Shown here: positions 17,598-26,203 of the stretch, in pieces
How the letters are laid out: each line of letters opens with the position of its first letter
Numbering within the stretch: the first letter of the stretch is position 1
From: Thioflexithrix psekupsensis
Lineage (GTDB): Bacteria; Pseudomonadota; Gammaproteobacteria; Beggiatoales; Beggiatoaceae
Direction: 5' to 3'
Length of the DNA: 64,000 nt
Assembly (NCBI RefSeq): GCF_002149925.1
Contig: NZ_MSLT01000024.1
Location: 2,501-66,500, forward strand
Notes under the pieces: generated by a model
Database searches by the model: none
What the model was told of the DNA's origin: nothing
Seen by the model: only the letters and a program-made list of their open reading frames with translations
Position numbers and translations under genes: made by a program

Positions 17598-17945
17598 ATG
17601 CCTACTTTAGAAGATGATTTGCAAGATTTAAGCACCGCCGAAGATTTTTTAAATTATTTCGGTATTAATTACGACATTCAAGTGGTGCAAGTGAATCGTT
17701 TGCATATTTTGCAACGTTTTCATAATTACCTGCATAAAGCCGAAAACGCCATGCCCGACGATGAAGCCGCACAACGCGAGGTTTATATCCGTTTATTAAC
17801 ACGGGCGTATCAAGACTTTGTTGAATCCGATGCGTTGACCGAGAAAGTGTTTAAAGTGTTTCGGATGCACGAGCCACAAACGGCTTTTGTACCGTTGGAG
17901 CAAATTATGAGTAAATCAAATCCTGCGGTTTCAGGTAAAATGTGA
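17598..17945 (+). CDS. nifW: Nitrogenase-stabilising/protective protein NifW
   Basis: NifW helps mature or protect the MoFe protein under oxygen. The family core is clear: LSTAEDFLNYFGI near residue 12 and VNRLHILQRFHNYL near residue 34, followed by a helical region. The length of 115 residues is normal. It is preceded by a GAGGG-type ribosome site and followed by a short palindrome before nifZ. Confidence 0.92.
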   Translation: MPTLEDDLQDLSTAEDFLNYFGINYDIQVVQVNRLHILQRFHNYLHKAENAMPDDEAAQREVYIRLLTRAYQDFVESDALTEKVFKVFRMHEPQTAFVPLEQIMSKSNPAVSGKM

Positions 17946-17966
17946 CTTTATTTTCTTTTTTATGGC

Positions 17967-17995
17967 TCTGAATCAGAGGTTAATTCTGATTCAGA
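17967..17995 (+). repeat. Short palindrome resembling the ends of the ~130-bp repeat
   Basis: TCTGAATCAGA (17967-17977) and TCTGATTCAGA (17985-17995) form a hairpin with the same TCTGAATCAG termini as the dispersed element, but without its core. It sits between nifW and nifZ and might be a remnant or end-only derivative that attenuates or protects the mRNA. Confidence 0.6.
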
Positions 17996-18025
17996 CGATC
18001 CCAGTTTGTCAGTAAGGAATAAGTA

Positions 18026-18490
18026 ATGCGTCCCCAATTTGAATATGGCGATTCTGTCCGTGTCGTTCGTAACGTGCGCAATGACGGTACTTTTCCCGGT
18101 AAAGAAGTGGGTGAATTATTGGTGCGACGTGGCAGCGTGGGTTATGTGCGCGATATTGGCTCATTTTTGCAAGATCAAATTATTTATACCGTTCATTTTG
18201 TTGATGAAAATCGCATGGTTGGCTGTCGAGAAGAAGAATTAATTGGCGGTGATGAATATTGGGTCGCCAGTTTATTCGAGTTCCGTGACAAAGTGACTCC
18301 AAAAATTCCCCTTGCCATTCAAGGCGAGGTCATCGCCCAACCGGGTGATGTGGGTGAAGTGTTTAAAGTGTTACGCGATGCACCGGGTGGGGTGCAGTAT
18401 CACGTGCGTTTTCCCGGCCGCACCTTGCAAGTACCTGAAACGGCTCTTGATCCCGCGGGCGATTCTGTTCCCACTGCGGATGACAGGTAG
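18026..18490 (+). CDS. nifZ: Nitrogenase maturation protein NifZ
   Basis: NifZ acts in formation of the P-cluster on the MoFe protein. The 154-residue protein contains two related SH3-like beta segments, starting FEYGDSVRVVRNVRNDGTFPG and, after residue about 100, IAQPGDVGEVFKV, as in the family. The ATG at 18026 follows AAGGAATAAGTA. The next gene, nifM, starts 9 bases after the stop. Confidence 0.94.
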   Translation: MRPQFEYGDSVRVVRNVRNDGTFPGKEVGELLVRRGSVGYVRDIGSFLQDQIIYTVHFVDENRMVGCREEELIGGDEYWVASLFEFRDKVTPKIPLAIQGEVIAQPGDVGEVFKVLRDAPGGVQYHVRFPGRTLQVPETALDPAGDSVPTADDR

Positions 18491-18499
18491 GATACATTT

Positions 18500-19396
18500 A
18501 TGAGTAGCACACCTTTAACCGTTCCCCCACCCGCCCCTGAGATTCCGGCCGAATTGGCTTATCTTATATTGCGCACCGCCTTAGCGCGTTTTAAAAAAGC
18601 CACTGCTGAATTAAACGCCGCCGAATTAAAAACCGCGCTTGCTGCCGCACGGCAACAATTTAAAGTGGAAAGTCAAATTTTATCCTCTCCCGAAGCCGCA
18701 GAAGTAGAAGTGGCTGAAGCGGATTTCATGAACCATTTAGCCGAAATTCAAGGACGTTATGAGGATCAGGCCAATTTTATGGCCGATTTGGCGCGTAATG
18801 GCATGGATTTATCGCAATTGCAAACGGCCATCCGTCGAGAATTACACGTTGAAGTGGTTTTGACACGCGTGGGCGCACGTGCTGCGGATATTAGTGATGT
18901 CGATGTTAAAATTTATTATTACATGCACCCTGAACGTTTTACACAACCCGAATTGCGTACGGCTCGCCATATTTTGCTGACGATTAATCCCGAATTTCCA
19001 GAAAATACGCGAGAACAAGCCCATCAGCGTTTAGAACAAATTCGTAAACGCTTGCTAAAAAAACCACAACGCTTTGCTGAACAAGCCATGAAACATTCCG
19101 AATGTCCAACCGCATTACAAGGTGGATTACTAGGGCGTTTACCGCAAGGCCAACTATTTCCCAGTTTAGACACGGCCTTATTTGCCTTATCCGAAGGACA
19201 AATGAGCGGTATTATTGAGTCAGAATTGGGATTTCATGTGTTGTTGTGTGAGGCGATTGAACCTGCGGGAACAATGTCTTTAAAAGACGCTTATCCCAAA
19301 ATTTTGGAACATTTACAGCAGCGACGGCGACGAATTTGCCAAAAAAGTTGGTTGACCCAGATTCAAAATTTGCCACATTCGGCGCATCCCATCTAA
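18500..19396 (+). CDS. nifM: NifM peptidyl-prolyl isomerase for the nitrogenase Fe protein
   Basis: NifM is a parvulin-type cis-trans prolyl isomerase needed to mature NifH. The 298-residue protein has a helical N-terminal half and a PpiC/parvulin domain at about residues 155-255 (ARHILLTIN, then GGLLGRLPQGQLFP and ESELGFHVLLCE). No signal peptide is present, consistent with a cytoplasmic Nif role rather than a periplasmic SurA/PpiD role. Confidence 0.93.
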   Translation: MSSTPLTVPPPAPEIPAELAYLILRTALARFKKATAELNAAELKTALAAARQQFKVESQILSSPEAAEVEVAEADFMNHLAEIQGRYEDQANFMADLARNGMDLSQLQTAIRRELHVEVVLTRVGARAADISDVDVKIYYYMHPERFTQPELRTARHILLTINPEFPENTREQAHQRLEQIRKRLLKKPQRFAEQAMKHSECPTALQGGLLGRLPQGQLFPSLDTALFALSEGQMSGIIESELGFHVLLCEAIEPAGTMSLKDAYPKILEHLQQRRRRICQKSWLTQIQNLPHSAHPI

Positions 19397-19406
19397 GGAG
19401 TCTGTC

Positions 19407-20675
19407 ATGAGTAAGCCACCTCCCCATTGTTCTTTTTGTGGAGTCGAGCAGTCGCCCGGTGTCCCGTTGATTGCGGGCGCGGAGGGGTACATTTGTGAGG
19501 CTTGTGTGCGTTTAGCCAATCAAGTCGTGACCAGTTGGGGACGTAAACGCGCTTTAGCGGATTTACATGGCCCTTTACCCACACCGTCTATGATGAAAGC
19601 CCGCTTAGATGACTACGTGATTGGGCAGGATTTAGCGAAAGAAGTGTTGTCTGTCGCCGTGTATAACCATTATAAGCGATTGAAACACGAAAGCACCCAC
19701 AGCAGTATCGGTGACAATGAAGACGCAGTAGAAATTGGTAAATCTAACATTCTCATGTTAGGACCCTCAGGAACAGGAAAAACTTTATTAGCCAGTACCT
19801 TAGCAAAAATTGTGGGCGTTCCGTTTGCCATTGCCGATGCCACGACACTGACTCAAGCGGGTTATGTGGGCGATGATGTAGAAAGTATTCTGGTGCGTTT
19901 GTTAGACGTGGCAGAGGGAAATGTCGGACGGGCGGAATGGGGAATTGTTTACATTGATGAGATTGATAAAATCGCCCGCGCTTCAGAAAGTAGCACTGTT
20001 GTGCGTGATGTCTCTGGTGAAGGTGTACAACAAGCCCTGCTGAAATTGATCGAAGGCACACAAGTTAAACTGCCACAAAAAGGACGTAAACGAGATCACG
20101 GTGAGGAAATCACAATGGATACTCGTAATATTTTATTTATCGCAGGCGGTGCTTTTCCTGCATTAGAGGAATACGTTGCGCGGCGGGTTAAACCCAATCG
20201 CCGTGATATTGGTTTTCATTCTCCCGTGTTGGACGACAGCAAATTGACTTCTTCGCAATTGCTGGCCGAAACGCAACCCGAAGATTTGCGACGTTTTGGT
20301 TTAATTCCTGAATTTATCGGCCGTTTACCCGTATTGTGCGTATTGGAAGAATTGGACGAAGCCGCCTTAGTGCGTATTTTAACCGAGCCACGCAATGCCT
20401 TAACTAAGCAATACGCTAAGTTATTCGCTTACGAAGGGGTAGAATTACGTTTTACCGATACGGCATTAACTGCATTGGCACAAAAAGCCTTAGCGCGGGG
20501 TACAGGCGCACGCGGTTTGCGTAGTATTATGGAAAATGTTTTGCGTCGTTGCATGTTTGATCTGCCCTCTCGTAAAGAGGCCAGCATTTGTATTGTCGAT
20601 GAAGCGGTGATTGCAGGGGAAAAAGAAGTTCAAGTCATTGATAATGAAGCGGAAAAAGCAAACGCTTCCGCGTAA
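19407..20675 (+). CDS. clpX: Nif-cluster ClpX paralogue (AAA+ unfoldase)
   Basis: ClpX recognises and unfolds substrates for ClpP. This copy belongs to the nif operon, like clpX2 of Azotobacter. The 422-residue protein has the zinc-binding domain (Cys8, Cys11, Cys30, Cys33), Walker A GPSGTGKT (119-126), the pore loop GYVG, Walker B VYIDEID and sensor-2 GARGLRS. There is no clpP beside it, so it is an added specialised copy; the housekeeping clpX is presumably elsewhere. It probably controls turnover of nitrogenase assembly factors. Confidence 0.93.
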   Translation: MSKPPPHCSFCGVEQSPGVPLIAGAEGYICEACVRLANQVVTSWGRKRALADLHGPLPTPSMMKARLDDYVIGQDLAKEVLSVAVYNHYKRLKHESTHSSIGDNEDAVEIGKSNILMLGPSGTGKTLLASTLAKIVGVPFAIADATTLTQAGYVGDDVESILVRLLDVAEGNVGRAEWGIVYIDEIDKIARASESSTVVRDVSGEGVQQALLKLIEGTQVKLPQKGRKRDHGEEITMDTRNILFIAGGAFPALEEYVARRVKPNRRDIGFHSPVLDDSKLTSSQLLAETQPEDLRRFGLIPEFIGRLPVLCVLEELDEAALVRILTEPRNALTKQYAKLFAYEGVELRFTDTALTALAQKALARGTGARGLRSIMENVLRRCMFDLPSRKEASICIVDEAVIAGEKEVQVIDNEAEKANASA

Positions 20676-20721
20676 TTTTCTATGTATTTTTTTATTCAGC
20701 CGACCTTGAGGAGAAAAAGCA

Positions 20722-21279
20722 GTGAGTTTGTTAGAGACTTTAAAAGCCGAAAAATTATTGTGGCAAATGTCATTTAGCGGCGCAGTGAGTGTAGGTGAAG
20801 GGTATCGGGGTGAATTAATTCTGGTACCGGGCAAGATCAACGCTTCTGGTAATCAAAATCCTCCCGAAAAATTGGCAGCGCAAACCCTATTGATCGCCAA
20901 AGAAGGGAAAATTGATTTTTTAGCGGGTTACGTGCGCCATTTGGATTATTTAAACCATTTTGCGGAAAAATTTGTTCCTTATTGTAAAGCAGGCATTCCT
21001 TTTTACTTTTTCGTCGAAGACATTGGCAAAACGATGTCATTTGAACTGGCTGATCACCGTTTTTACGTGTTTCCATTAGACGAAGGCACGGTATGGAACG
21101 AATTTTGTGATATGTTAGGTTTAGAAAAAGGCGATTTTAAAGGCTTAGATGCAGGCGAGAAAATCGTAAAAGTCGCCGAAGAAGGCGCGAATTTTAAACC
21201 CAAAGCCGAAGAAGTCACTTTTGAAGTGGCTTTAACCCGCACCATCGCCATTCATAAAGAAGCCCGTGGCCCTGTGTAA
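20722..21279 (+). CDS. Unknown protein at the end of the nif operon (orf185)
   Basis: A 185-residue protein that I do not recognise. A GTG start at 20722 is supported by GAGGAG eight bases upstream. It holds the position that nifF (flavodoxin) has in Azotobacter and is of similar size, but it lacks a flavodoxin FMN loop. The sequence is soluble, with an aromatic central segment (GIPFYFFVEDIGK). A terminator 30 bases after its stop marks it as the last gene of the operon. Confidence 0.75.
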   Translation: MSLLETLKAEKLLWQMSFSGAVSVGEGYRGELILVPGKINASGNQNPPEKLAAQTLLIAKEGKIDFLAGYVRHLDYLNHFAEKFVPYCKAGIPFYFFVEDIGKTMSFELADHRFYVFPLDEGTVWNEFCDMLGLEKGDFKGLDAGEKIVKVAEEGANFKPKAEEVTFEVALTRTIAIHKEARGPV

Positions 21280-21311
21280 TCTTTATTTGTAGATTCATCG
21301 CCACCGCACAT

Positions 21312-21348
21312 AAAAAGACATCAAAAATGATTTTTTGGTGTCTTTTTT
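21312..21348 (+). terminator. Terminator of the nif accessory operon
   Basis: AAAAAGACAtCAAAAA pairs with TTTTTTGgTGTCTTTTTT around a short loop and ends in a T-run. It lies just after orf185. Confidence 0.85.
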
Positions 21349-21503
21349 GTTTTTTCGGAGACTAATGTTAGAATACTTGAATGAGACCTATGAAAAAGTA
21401 CATCTTTTGTGTCCATCAAGACGCATGTTTTTTGAGCAGTGACGCAACTTGATGCAATATTTACGCTTCGATAATTGGCAGCATTCAACGGGTTTTATGT
21501 TTG

Positions 21504-21546
21504 AAGCCCTCCCTAGGCGTGATTCTTGAGTTGCTTGGTAGGGCTT
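21504..21546 (+). repeat. Hairpin in the 465-base gap before the CBM48 gene
   Basis: AAGCCCT (21504-21510) pairs with AGGGCTT (21540-21546), extended by CC/GG past one mismatch. It lies in the 21280-21744 gap, whose other contents are the nif terminator and a TATAAT-like AT-rich stretch near 21565. It may belong to a leader or small RNA; no further evidence. Confidence 0.35.
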
Positions 21547-21744
21547 AAATTGAGAATTGTTGATGTATAATTAAACAATTTAATTTTGTGCTATGCGCTT
21601 AACCAATCACTCTATTTTTCACTATTCTTCATTATTCATACGTTTGTCACAAAATGGGATTGCATTTATCCTAAAAATAATGGCATTGTACAATCTCTAT
21701 TGATGCTGGTTATAAAACATCTGCTATAAGGAGGGACGATTCTC

Positions 21745-22050
21745 ATGAGCATTACTAAAAAATTCTTGAAAACTAAGCCCGTGTGCAAAGTGACTTTTGA
21801 ACTGTCTAAAGTCGGCGCAAAAAACGCAGAAACGGTGCATCTGGTGGGCGACTTTAATCAATGGGATCAGCACAATCTACCCATGAAAAAACAGAAAGAT
21901 GGCAGTTTTAAAATTGTCTTAGATTTAGCCACAGGCCACGAGTATCAGTTTCGCTACGTGTTAGATGATACGCTATGGAAAAATGAAGATGGTGCAGATG
22001 GTTACGCGCCTTCTCCGTTTGGTGACAACAATTCGTTACTGAAAATTTAA
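21745..22050 (+). CDS. Stand-alone CBM48/isoamylase early-set domain protein
   Basis: A 101-residue protein consisting of one carbohydrate-binding module of family 48. The diagnostic VHLVGDFNQWDQHNLPM and the later YQFRYVLDD are present, as in glycogen-branching enzymes and AMPK beta subunits. There is no catalytic domain, so it probably binds glycogen or another alpha-glucan. A strong AAGGAGG lies ten bases before the ATG, suggesting high expression. It has its own terminator, so it is monocistronic. Confidence 0.88.
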   Translation: MSITKKFLKTKPVCKVTFELSKVGAKNAETVHLVGDFNQWDQHNLPMKKQKDGSFKIVLDLATGHEYQFRYVLDDTLWKNEDGADGYAPSPFGDNNSLLKI

Positions 22051-22061
22051 CAGACTCAACC

Positions 22062-22098
22062 CATTTTGCCACGCACAGCGTGGCAAAATGATTATTTT
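22062..22098 (+). terminator. Terminator after the CBM48 gene
   Basis: CATTTTGCCACGC (22062-22074) pairs with GCGTGGCAAAATG (22078-22090) around a three-base loop, followed by ATTATTTTT. A stable 13-bp stem. Confidence 0.9.
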
Positions 22099-22133
22099 TG
22101 TGTATAAAGTGAATGTTGTTAAACAGAAACTTG

Positions 22134-22139
22134 TATAAT
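22134..22139 (+). promoter_or_regulatory. Possible -10 box for the pilT operon
   Basis: Perfect TATAAT at 22134-22139, about 140 bases before pilT and after the previous terminator. No clear -35 box at 16-18 bases. Confidence 0.35.
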
Positions 22140-22168
22140 ATAGCTACCGCAACGTAAAAAGAATATTC

Positions 22169-22202
22169 AAACCTGTGAAGTTTCCTACAAATTTGACAGG
22201 TT
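22169..22202 (+). repeat. Hairpin in the pilT leader
   Basis: AACCTGT (22169-22175) pairs with ACAGGTT (22196-22202), extended by AAGTTT/AAATTT across a mismatch. It would lie in the 5' untranslated region of pilT. There is no T-run, so it is not a terminator; it may be a dispersed repeat or an mRNA-stability hairpin. Confidence 0.45.
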
Positions 22203-22277
22203 CAGATTATCTTTTTATAGTGCCTCAACTATATCTGTGTGCTTATTGCAATGATAAATGGTTAAGGAGAATCAATT

Positions 22278-23315
22278 GTGGATATTGGTGAATTACTGGC
22301 GTTTGGCGTAAAAAATGGCTCATCTGACTTGCATTTGTCGGCAGGAATGCCGCCGATGATTCGGGTGAGTGGTGATATGCGTAAAATTAACGTGCCTGAA
22401 TTAAATCACAGTCAAGTGCGCGATATGGTTTATGACATCATGAACGATAAACAGCGTAAAGATTATGAAAAATATTTGGAATGTGACTTTTCATTTGAAA
22501 TTCCTGGTTTAGCGCGTTTTCGCGTCAATGCGTATAACCATAATCGCGGTGCGGGTGCAGTATTTCGGACAATTCCTTCTTTAATTCTTACGTTAGAACA
22601 GCTTAATGCGCCGGCCATTTTTAAACAATTAGCGGAAATTCCGCGGGGAATGTGTTTGGTGACAGGGCCGACAGGGTCGGGAAAATCGACCACCTTGGCT
22701 GCAATGATCAATTACCGTAATGAAACTGAATACGGTCATATTCTTACCATTGAAGACCCAATTGAATTTGTGCATCCCAGTAAACGCTGTTTGATTACAC
22801 AACGGGAAGTGAAACGGGATACACTGGGATTTAACGAAGCCTTGCGTTCGGCTTTGCGTCAAGACCCCGATGTGATTTTGGTGGGGGAAATGCGCGATTT
22901 GGAAACGATTTCACTGGCCTTGTCTGCGGCAGAAACAGGACATGCTGTATTCGGCACACTGCACACCAGCTCGGCCGCAAAAACCATTGACCGCTTGGTT
23001 GACGTATTTCCCGCAGCGGAAAAAGACATGGTACGCGCCATGTTATCCGAATCGCTCAAAGCGGTCATTTCACAAACGTTGTTGAAAAAAGTTGGCGGTG
23101 GTCGGGTCGCGGCGCATGAAATCCTCATCGGTACGCCTGCGATGAAAAACTTAATTCGGGAAAATAAATTGGCGCAAATGTACTCGGCCATTCAAACAGG
23201 GCAAAAATTCGGAATGCAAACCTTAGAACAGAATTTGCAATTACTCTTGCAAAAAAATCTTATTACCCGCGAAGCTGCCCGCGAAAAAGCTAATATTAAA
23301 GACGCTTTTAATTAA
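22278..23315 (+). CDS. pilT: Type IV pilus retraction ATPase PilT
   Basis: PilT is the hexameric motor that depolymerises type IV pili for twitching or gliding motility. The 345-residue protein has the PAS-like N-domain (1-100), Walker A GPTGSGKST (130-138), the Asp box with IEDPIEF, Walker B, the His box (ETGHAVFGTLHT) and the family's C-terminal NLIRENKLAQMYSAIQTG. The GTG start at 22278 has AAGGAG eight bases upstream. First of three tandem pilT-family genes. Confidence 0.96.
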   Translation: MDIGELLAFGVKNGSSDLHLSAGMPPMIRVSGDMRKINVPELNHSQVRDMVYDIMNDKQRKDYEKYLECDFSFEIPGLARFRVNAYNHNRGAGAVFRTIPSLILTLEQLNAPAIFKQLAEIPRGMCLVTGPTGSGKSTTLAAMINYRNETEYGHILTIEDPIEFVHPSKRCLITQREVKRDTLGFNEALRSALRQDPDVILVGEMRDLETISLALSAAETGHAVFGTLHTSSAAKTIDRLVDVFPAAEKDMVRAMLSESLKAVISQTLLKKVGGGRVAAHEILIGTPAMKNLIRENKLAQMYSAIQTGQKFGMQTLEQNLQLLLQKNLITREAAREKANIKDAFN

Positions 23316-23359
23316 TCCTTGCTAATCACCCCACCACAACTTAATAGGAGCAATCGAAA

Positions 23360-24505
23360 ATGGAAAGACAAGAAGCGATGGCGTTGATGATCAAGTTGCT
23401 CAAATTGATGTTAAAAGAAGGCGGATCGGATTTATTTATTACCGCAGGTTTTCCTCCCGCAATGAAAGCCAAAGGAAAAATGACTCCGATGATGAAGCAA
23501 CCGTTATCCAGCAACGATTCTAAAGCCTTAACGCAATGCGTCATGAACGACCGTCAATTGAAAGAATTTGAAGAGACGAAGGAGTGCAATTTTGCGATTG
23601 CGCCGCCGGGAGTGGGACGATTTCGTTGCAATGCTTTTGTGCAGCAAGGGTGTCAAGGTTTGGTGATACGGGTTATTCCCACCGAAGTGCCGAATTTTGA
23701 AAAATTAGGTTTACCCGAAGTATTAAAAGAAGTGATGATGGCTAAAAATGGGATTATCATCATGGTGGGTGGAACGGGGTCAGGGAAATCGACCACGATG
23801 GCCGCCATGATCGATTACCGCAACGCCACCACCTACGGTCACATTATCACGTTAGAAGACCCCATTGAATTCGTACATCCGCATAAAAACTGCGTGATCA
23901 TGCAGCGCGAAGTGGGCGTAGATACGAAAAGTTGGGGCGCGGCTTTGCATAATACTTTACGTCAAGCTCCAGACATGATTCTGCTGGGGGAAATTCGAGA
24001 CGAAGAAATTATGAATTTCTCCTTAGAATTCGCCCAAACGGGTCACTTGGCTTTAGGCACATTGCACGCGAATAACGCCAACCAAGCCATTGATCGGGTA
24101 TTGGGTTTCTTTGCCATTGAGAAACAGAAAAAATTACGCCAAGATATTTCTTTAAACTTACGTGCGGTCATTTCGCAACGTTTAATTAAAACAGTCGATG
24201 GTGGTCGTTGTGCGGCGATTGAGATTTTATTAAATTCGCCACTGATTGCAGAATTAATTGCCGCAGGAGATGTGGGTGGAATTAAACCCATTATGGCGAA
24301 ATCTTCCGAAGACGGAATGCAGACATTCGACCAAGCCTTATTTAAACTCTATGAAGCGGGTAAAATTACCCTTGAAGAAGCCTTGCGTAATGCTGATTCT
24401 GCAAACGAATTGCGTTTGAAGATTAAACTGGAAAGCAAAAACAGCAAAGGCAGGGATTTATTGGATGGAAGCACCATTGCTCTGCAAGACATTCCCAAAG
24501 AATAA
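23360..24505 (+). CDS. pilU: PilT-dependent retraction ATPase PilU
   Basis: PilU works with PilT to add retraction force. The 381-residue protein has Walker A GGTGSGKST (137-145) and typical PilU wording (REVGVDTKSW, GHLALGTLHANNANQA, and a longer C-terminal tail). It has an AGGAGC ribosome site and follows pilT by 44 bases. Confidence 0.94.
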   Translation: MERQEAMALMIKLLKLMLKEGGSDLFITAGFPPAMKAKGKMTPMMKQPLSSNDSKALTQCVMNDRQLKEFEETKECNFAIAPPGVGRFRCNAFVQQGCQGLVIRVIPTEVPNFEKLGLPEVLKEVMMAKNGIIIMVGGTGSGKSTTMAAMIDYRNATTYGHIITLEDPIEFVHPHKNCVIMQREVGVDTKSWGAALHNTLRQAPDMILLGEIRDEEIMNFSLEFAQTGHLALGTLHANNANQAIDRVLGFFAIEKQKKLRQDISLNLRAVISQRLIKTVDGGRCAAIEILLNSPLIAELIAAGDVGGIKPIMAKSSEDGMQTFDQALFKLYEAGKITLEEALRNADSANELRLKIKLESKNSKGRDLLDGSTIALQDIPKE

Positions 24506-24555
24506 TAATAAGAAAATTCCTACGTTGGCACTTTTGACTGCGAAGCGATAACACT

Positions 24556-26037
24556 ATGGATTTAACGCCTTATTTGAAACTCATGCACGACAAACAAGCC
24601 TCAGATATGTTTGTCATTCCCGGTGCGCCGGTAAAGGTTCGTTTAGAAGGCAAAGATAAGCCCGTCGGTAAAGATGTGGTTACGCCAGAAATGAGCAAAT
24701 TAGGGGCTTATTCAATCATGAGTCCCGAACATAAAAAGCAATTGGCCGAAAAGAAAAACGTTGACTTTACTTTTCCCATGCCCAGCGATAATACTGTTCA
24801 TTTTCGCGCCATTATTTCTTATGAAAATAAGCAAGTCATGATGATTGTGCGCCCCGCCAAAGTGGAAAAAGCAGAGAAAACGGAGAAAGCCGAAAAACCT
24901 GCCCCTGCGCCCGCTGCGGCAGTGTCTTCAGGAGACAGTGACGAAATTCAAGTGTTGGGTGCGCCGCCACAAGGTCATTTGGATTTATTGCCGTATTTGC
25001 GTGAAGTGATTAAGCGAGAAGGCTCGGATTTATTTTTAACCGTGGGTTCATCGGTGAAGGTAAAGATTTCGGGTAAAGCCATTGCATTTGATCGCTTTAT
25101 TTTAACGCCAGAAATGACGAAGTCAGCCGTATTTGGCATTATGACCGATGAGCAAATTGAAGAATTTGAACGCACTAAAGATTTAGATTTCGCCATTGAA
25201 ATGCCAGATGGCAGTGCGCGATTTCGTGCCAATGCGTTTTATCAACGCAAAACCATTGGTTTAGTCATGCGTTTAATTCCTTCAAAAATCCCTAATGCCA
25301 AAGATATAGGAACGCCTGAAGCGTTATTAGAATTAATTATGGCAAAACGCGGATTATTATTAATGGTGGGTGGAACGGGATCGGGTAAATCTACGACTTT
25401 GGCGGCCATGATTAATCACCGTAATGCCAATTCACCGGGGCATATTTTAACCATTGAAGACCCTGTGGAATTTTCTCATCCCAATCAAATGTCTATCGTC
25501 AATCAGCGTGAAGTGGGCGTGGATACGGCCTCTTATGCGCGGGCATTAAAAGCCTCATTGCGTGAAGCTCCTGACGTGATATTGATTGGGGAAATTCGAG
25601 ATCGAGAAACGATGGAAGCGGGCTTAGAATTAGCCAATACGGGACATTTATGTATCTCGACCATGCACGCCAATAATGCGAATCAGGCAATGGAGCGGAT
25701 TATTAACATGTTTCCCAACGCCATGCACAAGCAATTGTTAATGGATATTTCAGGCAGTTTACAAGCGGTGGTTTCTCAACGTTTAATTCCTGATGTGCGA
25801 GGAAAGCGGGTGGCTGCGATTGAAGTGTTAATTAATACGCCGCACATTGCCAACTTAATTATGCAAGGTAAATTAAACGAAATTAAAGAAGCCATGCAAA
25901 GCAGCGGTACAAAGGGAATGAAAACTTTTGACGGTGCGTTATTTGACTTGTATCGAGACGGTAAAATTAGCTTAGAAGAAGCATTAAAAAATGCAGATTC
26001 TCGCAACGATTTAGAAGCGAAAATTAATTTCGGATAA
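24556..26037 (+). CDS. PilU paralogue with duplicated N-terminal domain
   Basis: A third PilT/PilU-type ATPase, 493 residues instead of about 380. Residues 1-102 are one PilT N-domain (SDMFVIPGAPVKVRL), then a charged and Ala/Pro-rich linker (103-127, repeated EKAEKTEKAEK), then a second N-domain (about 140-245, SDLFLTVGSSVKVK) and a complete ATPase core with Walker A GGTGSGKST (272-280), IEDPVEF, Walker B and HANNANQA. The ATPase is closer to PilU than PilT. The duplication looks like an in-gene tandem copy of the N-domain separated by a linker. It probably joins or modulates the PilT/PilU motor. Confidence 0.9.
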   Translation: MDLTPYLKLMHDKQASDMFVIPGAPVKVRLEGKDKPVGKDVVTPEMSKLGAYSIMSPEHKKQLAEKKNVDFTFPMPSDNTVHFRAIISYENKQVMMIVRPAKVEKAEKTEKAEKPAPAPAAAVSSGDSDEIQVLGAPPQGHLDLLPYLREVIKREGSDLFLTVGSSVKVKISGKAIAFDRFILTPEMTKSAVFGIMTDEQIEEFERTKDLDFAIEMPDGSARFRANAFYQRKTIGLVMRLIPSKIPNAKDIGTPEALLELIMAKRGLLLMVGGTGSGKSTTLAAMINHRNANSPGHILTIEDPVEFSHPNQMSIVNQREVGVDTASYARALKASLREAPDVILIGEIRDRETMEAGLELANTGHLCISTMHANNANQAMERIINMFPNAMHKQLLMDISGSLQAVVSQRLIPDVRGKRVAAIEVLINTPHIANLIMQGKLNEIKEAMQSSGTKGMKTFDGALFDLYRDGKISLEEALKNADSRNDLEAKINFG

Positions 26038-26203
26038 GGCGACTGCGCCACACCCAAACCCCAAACAGAACAAGAAAACGCAGGGTAAAACAGTCTATTG
26101 GGCGATTTTGCTCTGCGTGGGTGATTTTCAACTTTTGTAACTCCTGCTATGTAAGAGATTTTAGGTTAAAATAGCCAGTCATTTTAAGGTAAAATAAAAG
26201 ACA

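Noticed and set aside
20722-21279. orf185 as nifF flavodoxin
   Set aside because: Position and size fit, but the FMN-binding phosphate loop and flavodoxin core are absent.
26038-26125. Terminator after the pilU paralogue
   Set aside because: An ACGCAG/CTGCGT stem with a long loop exists, but there is no T-run after it.
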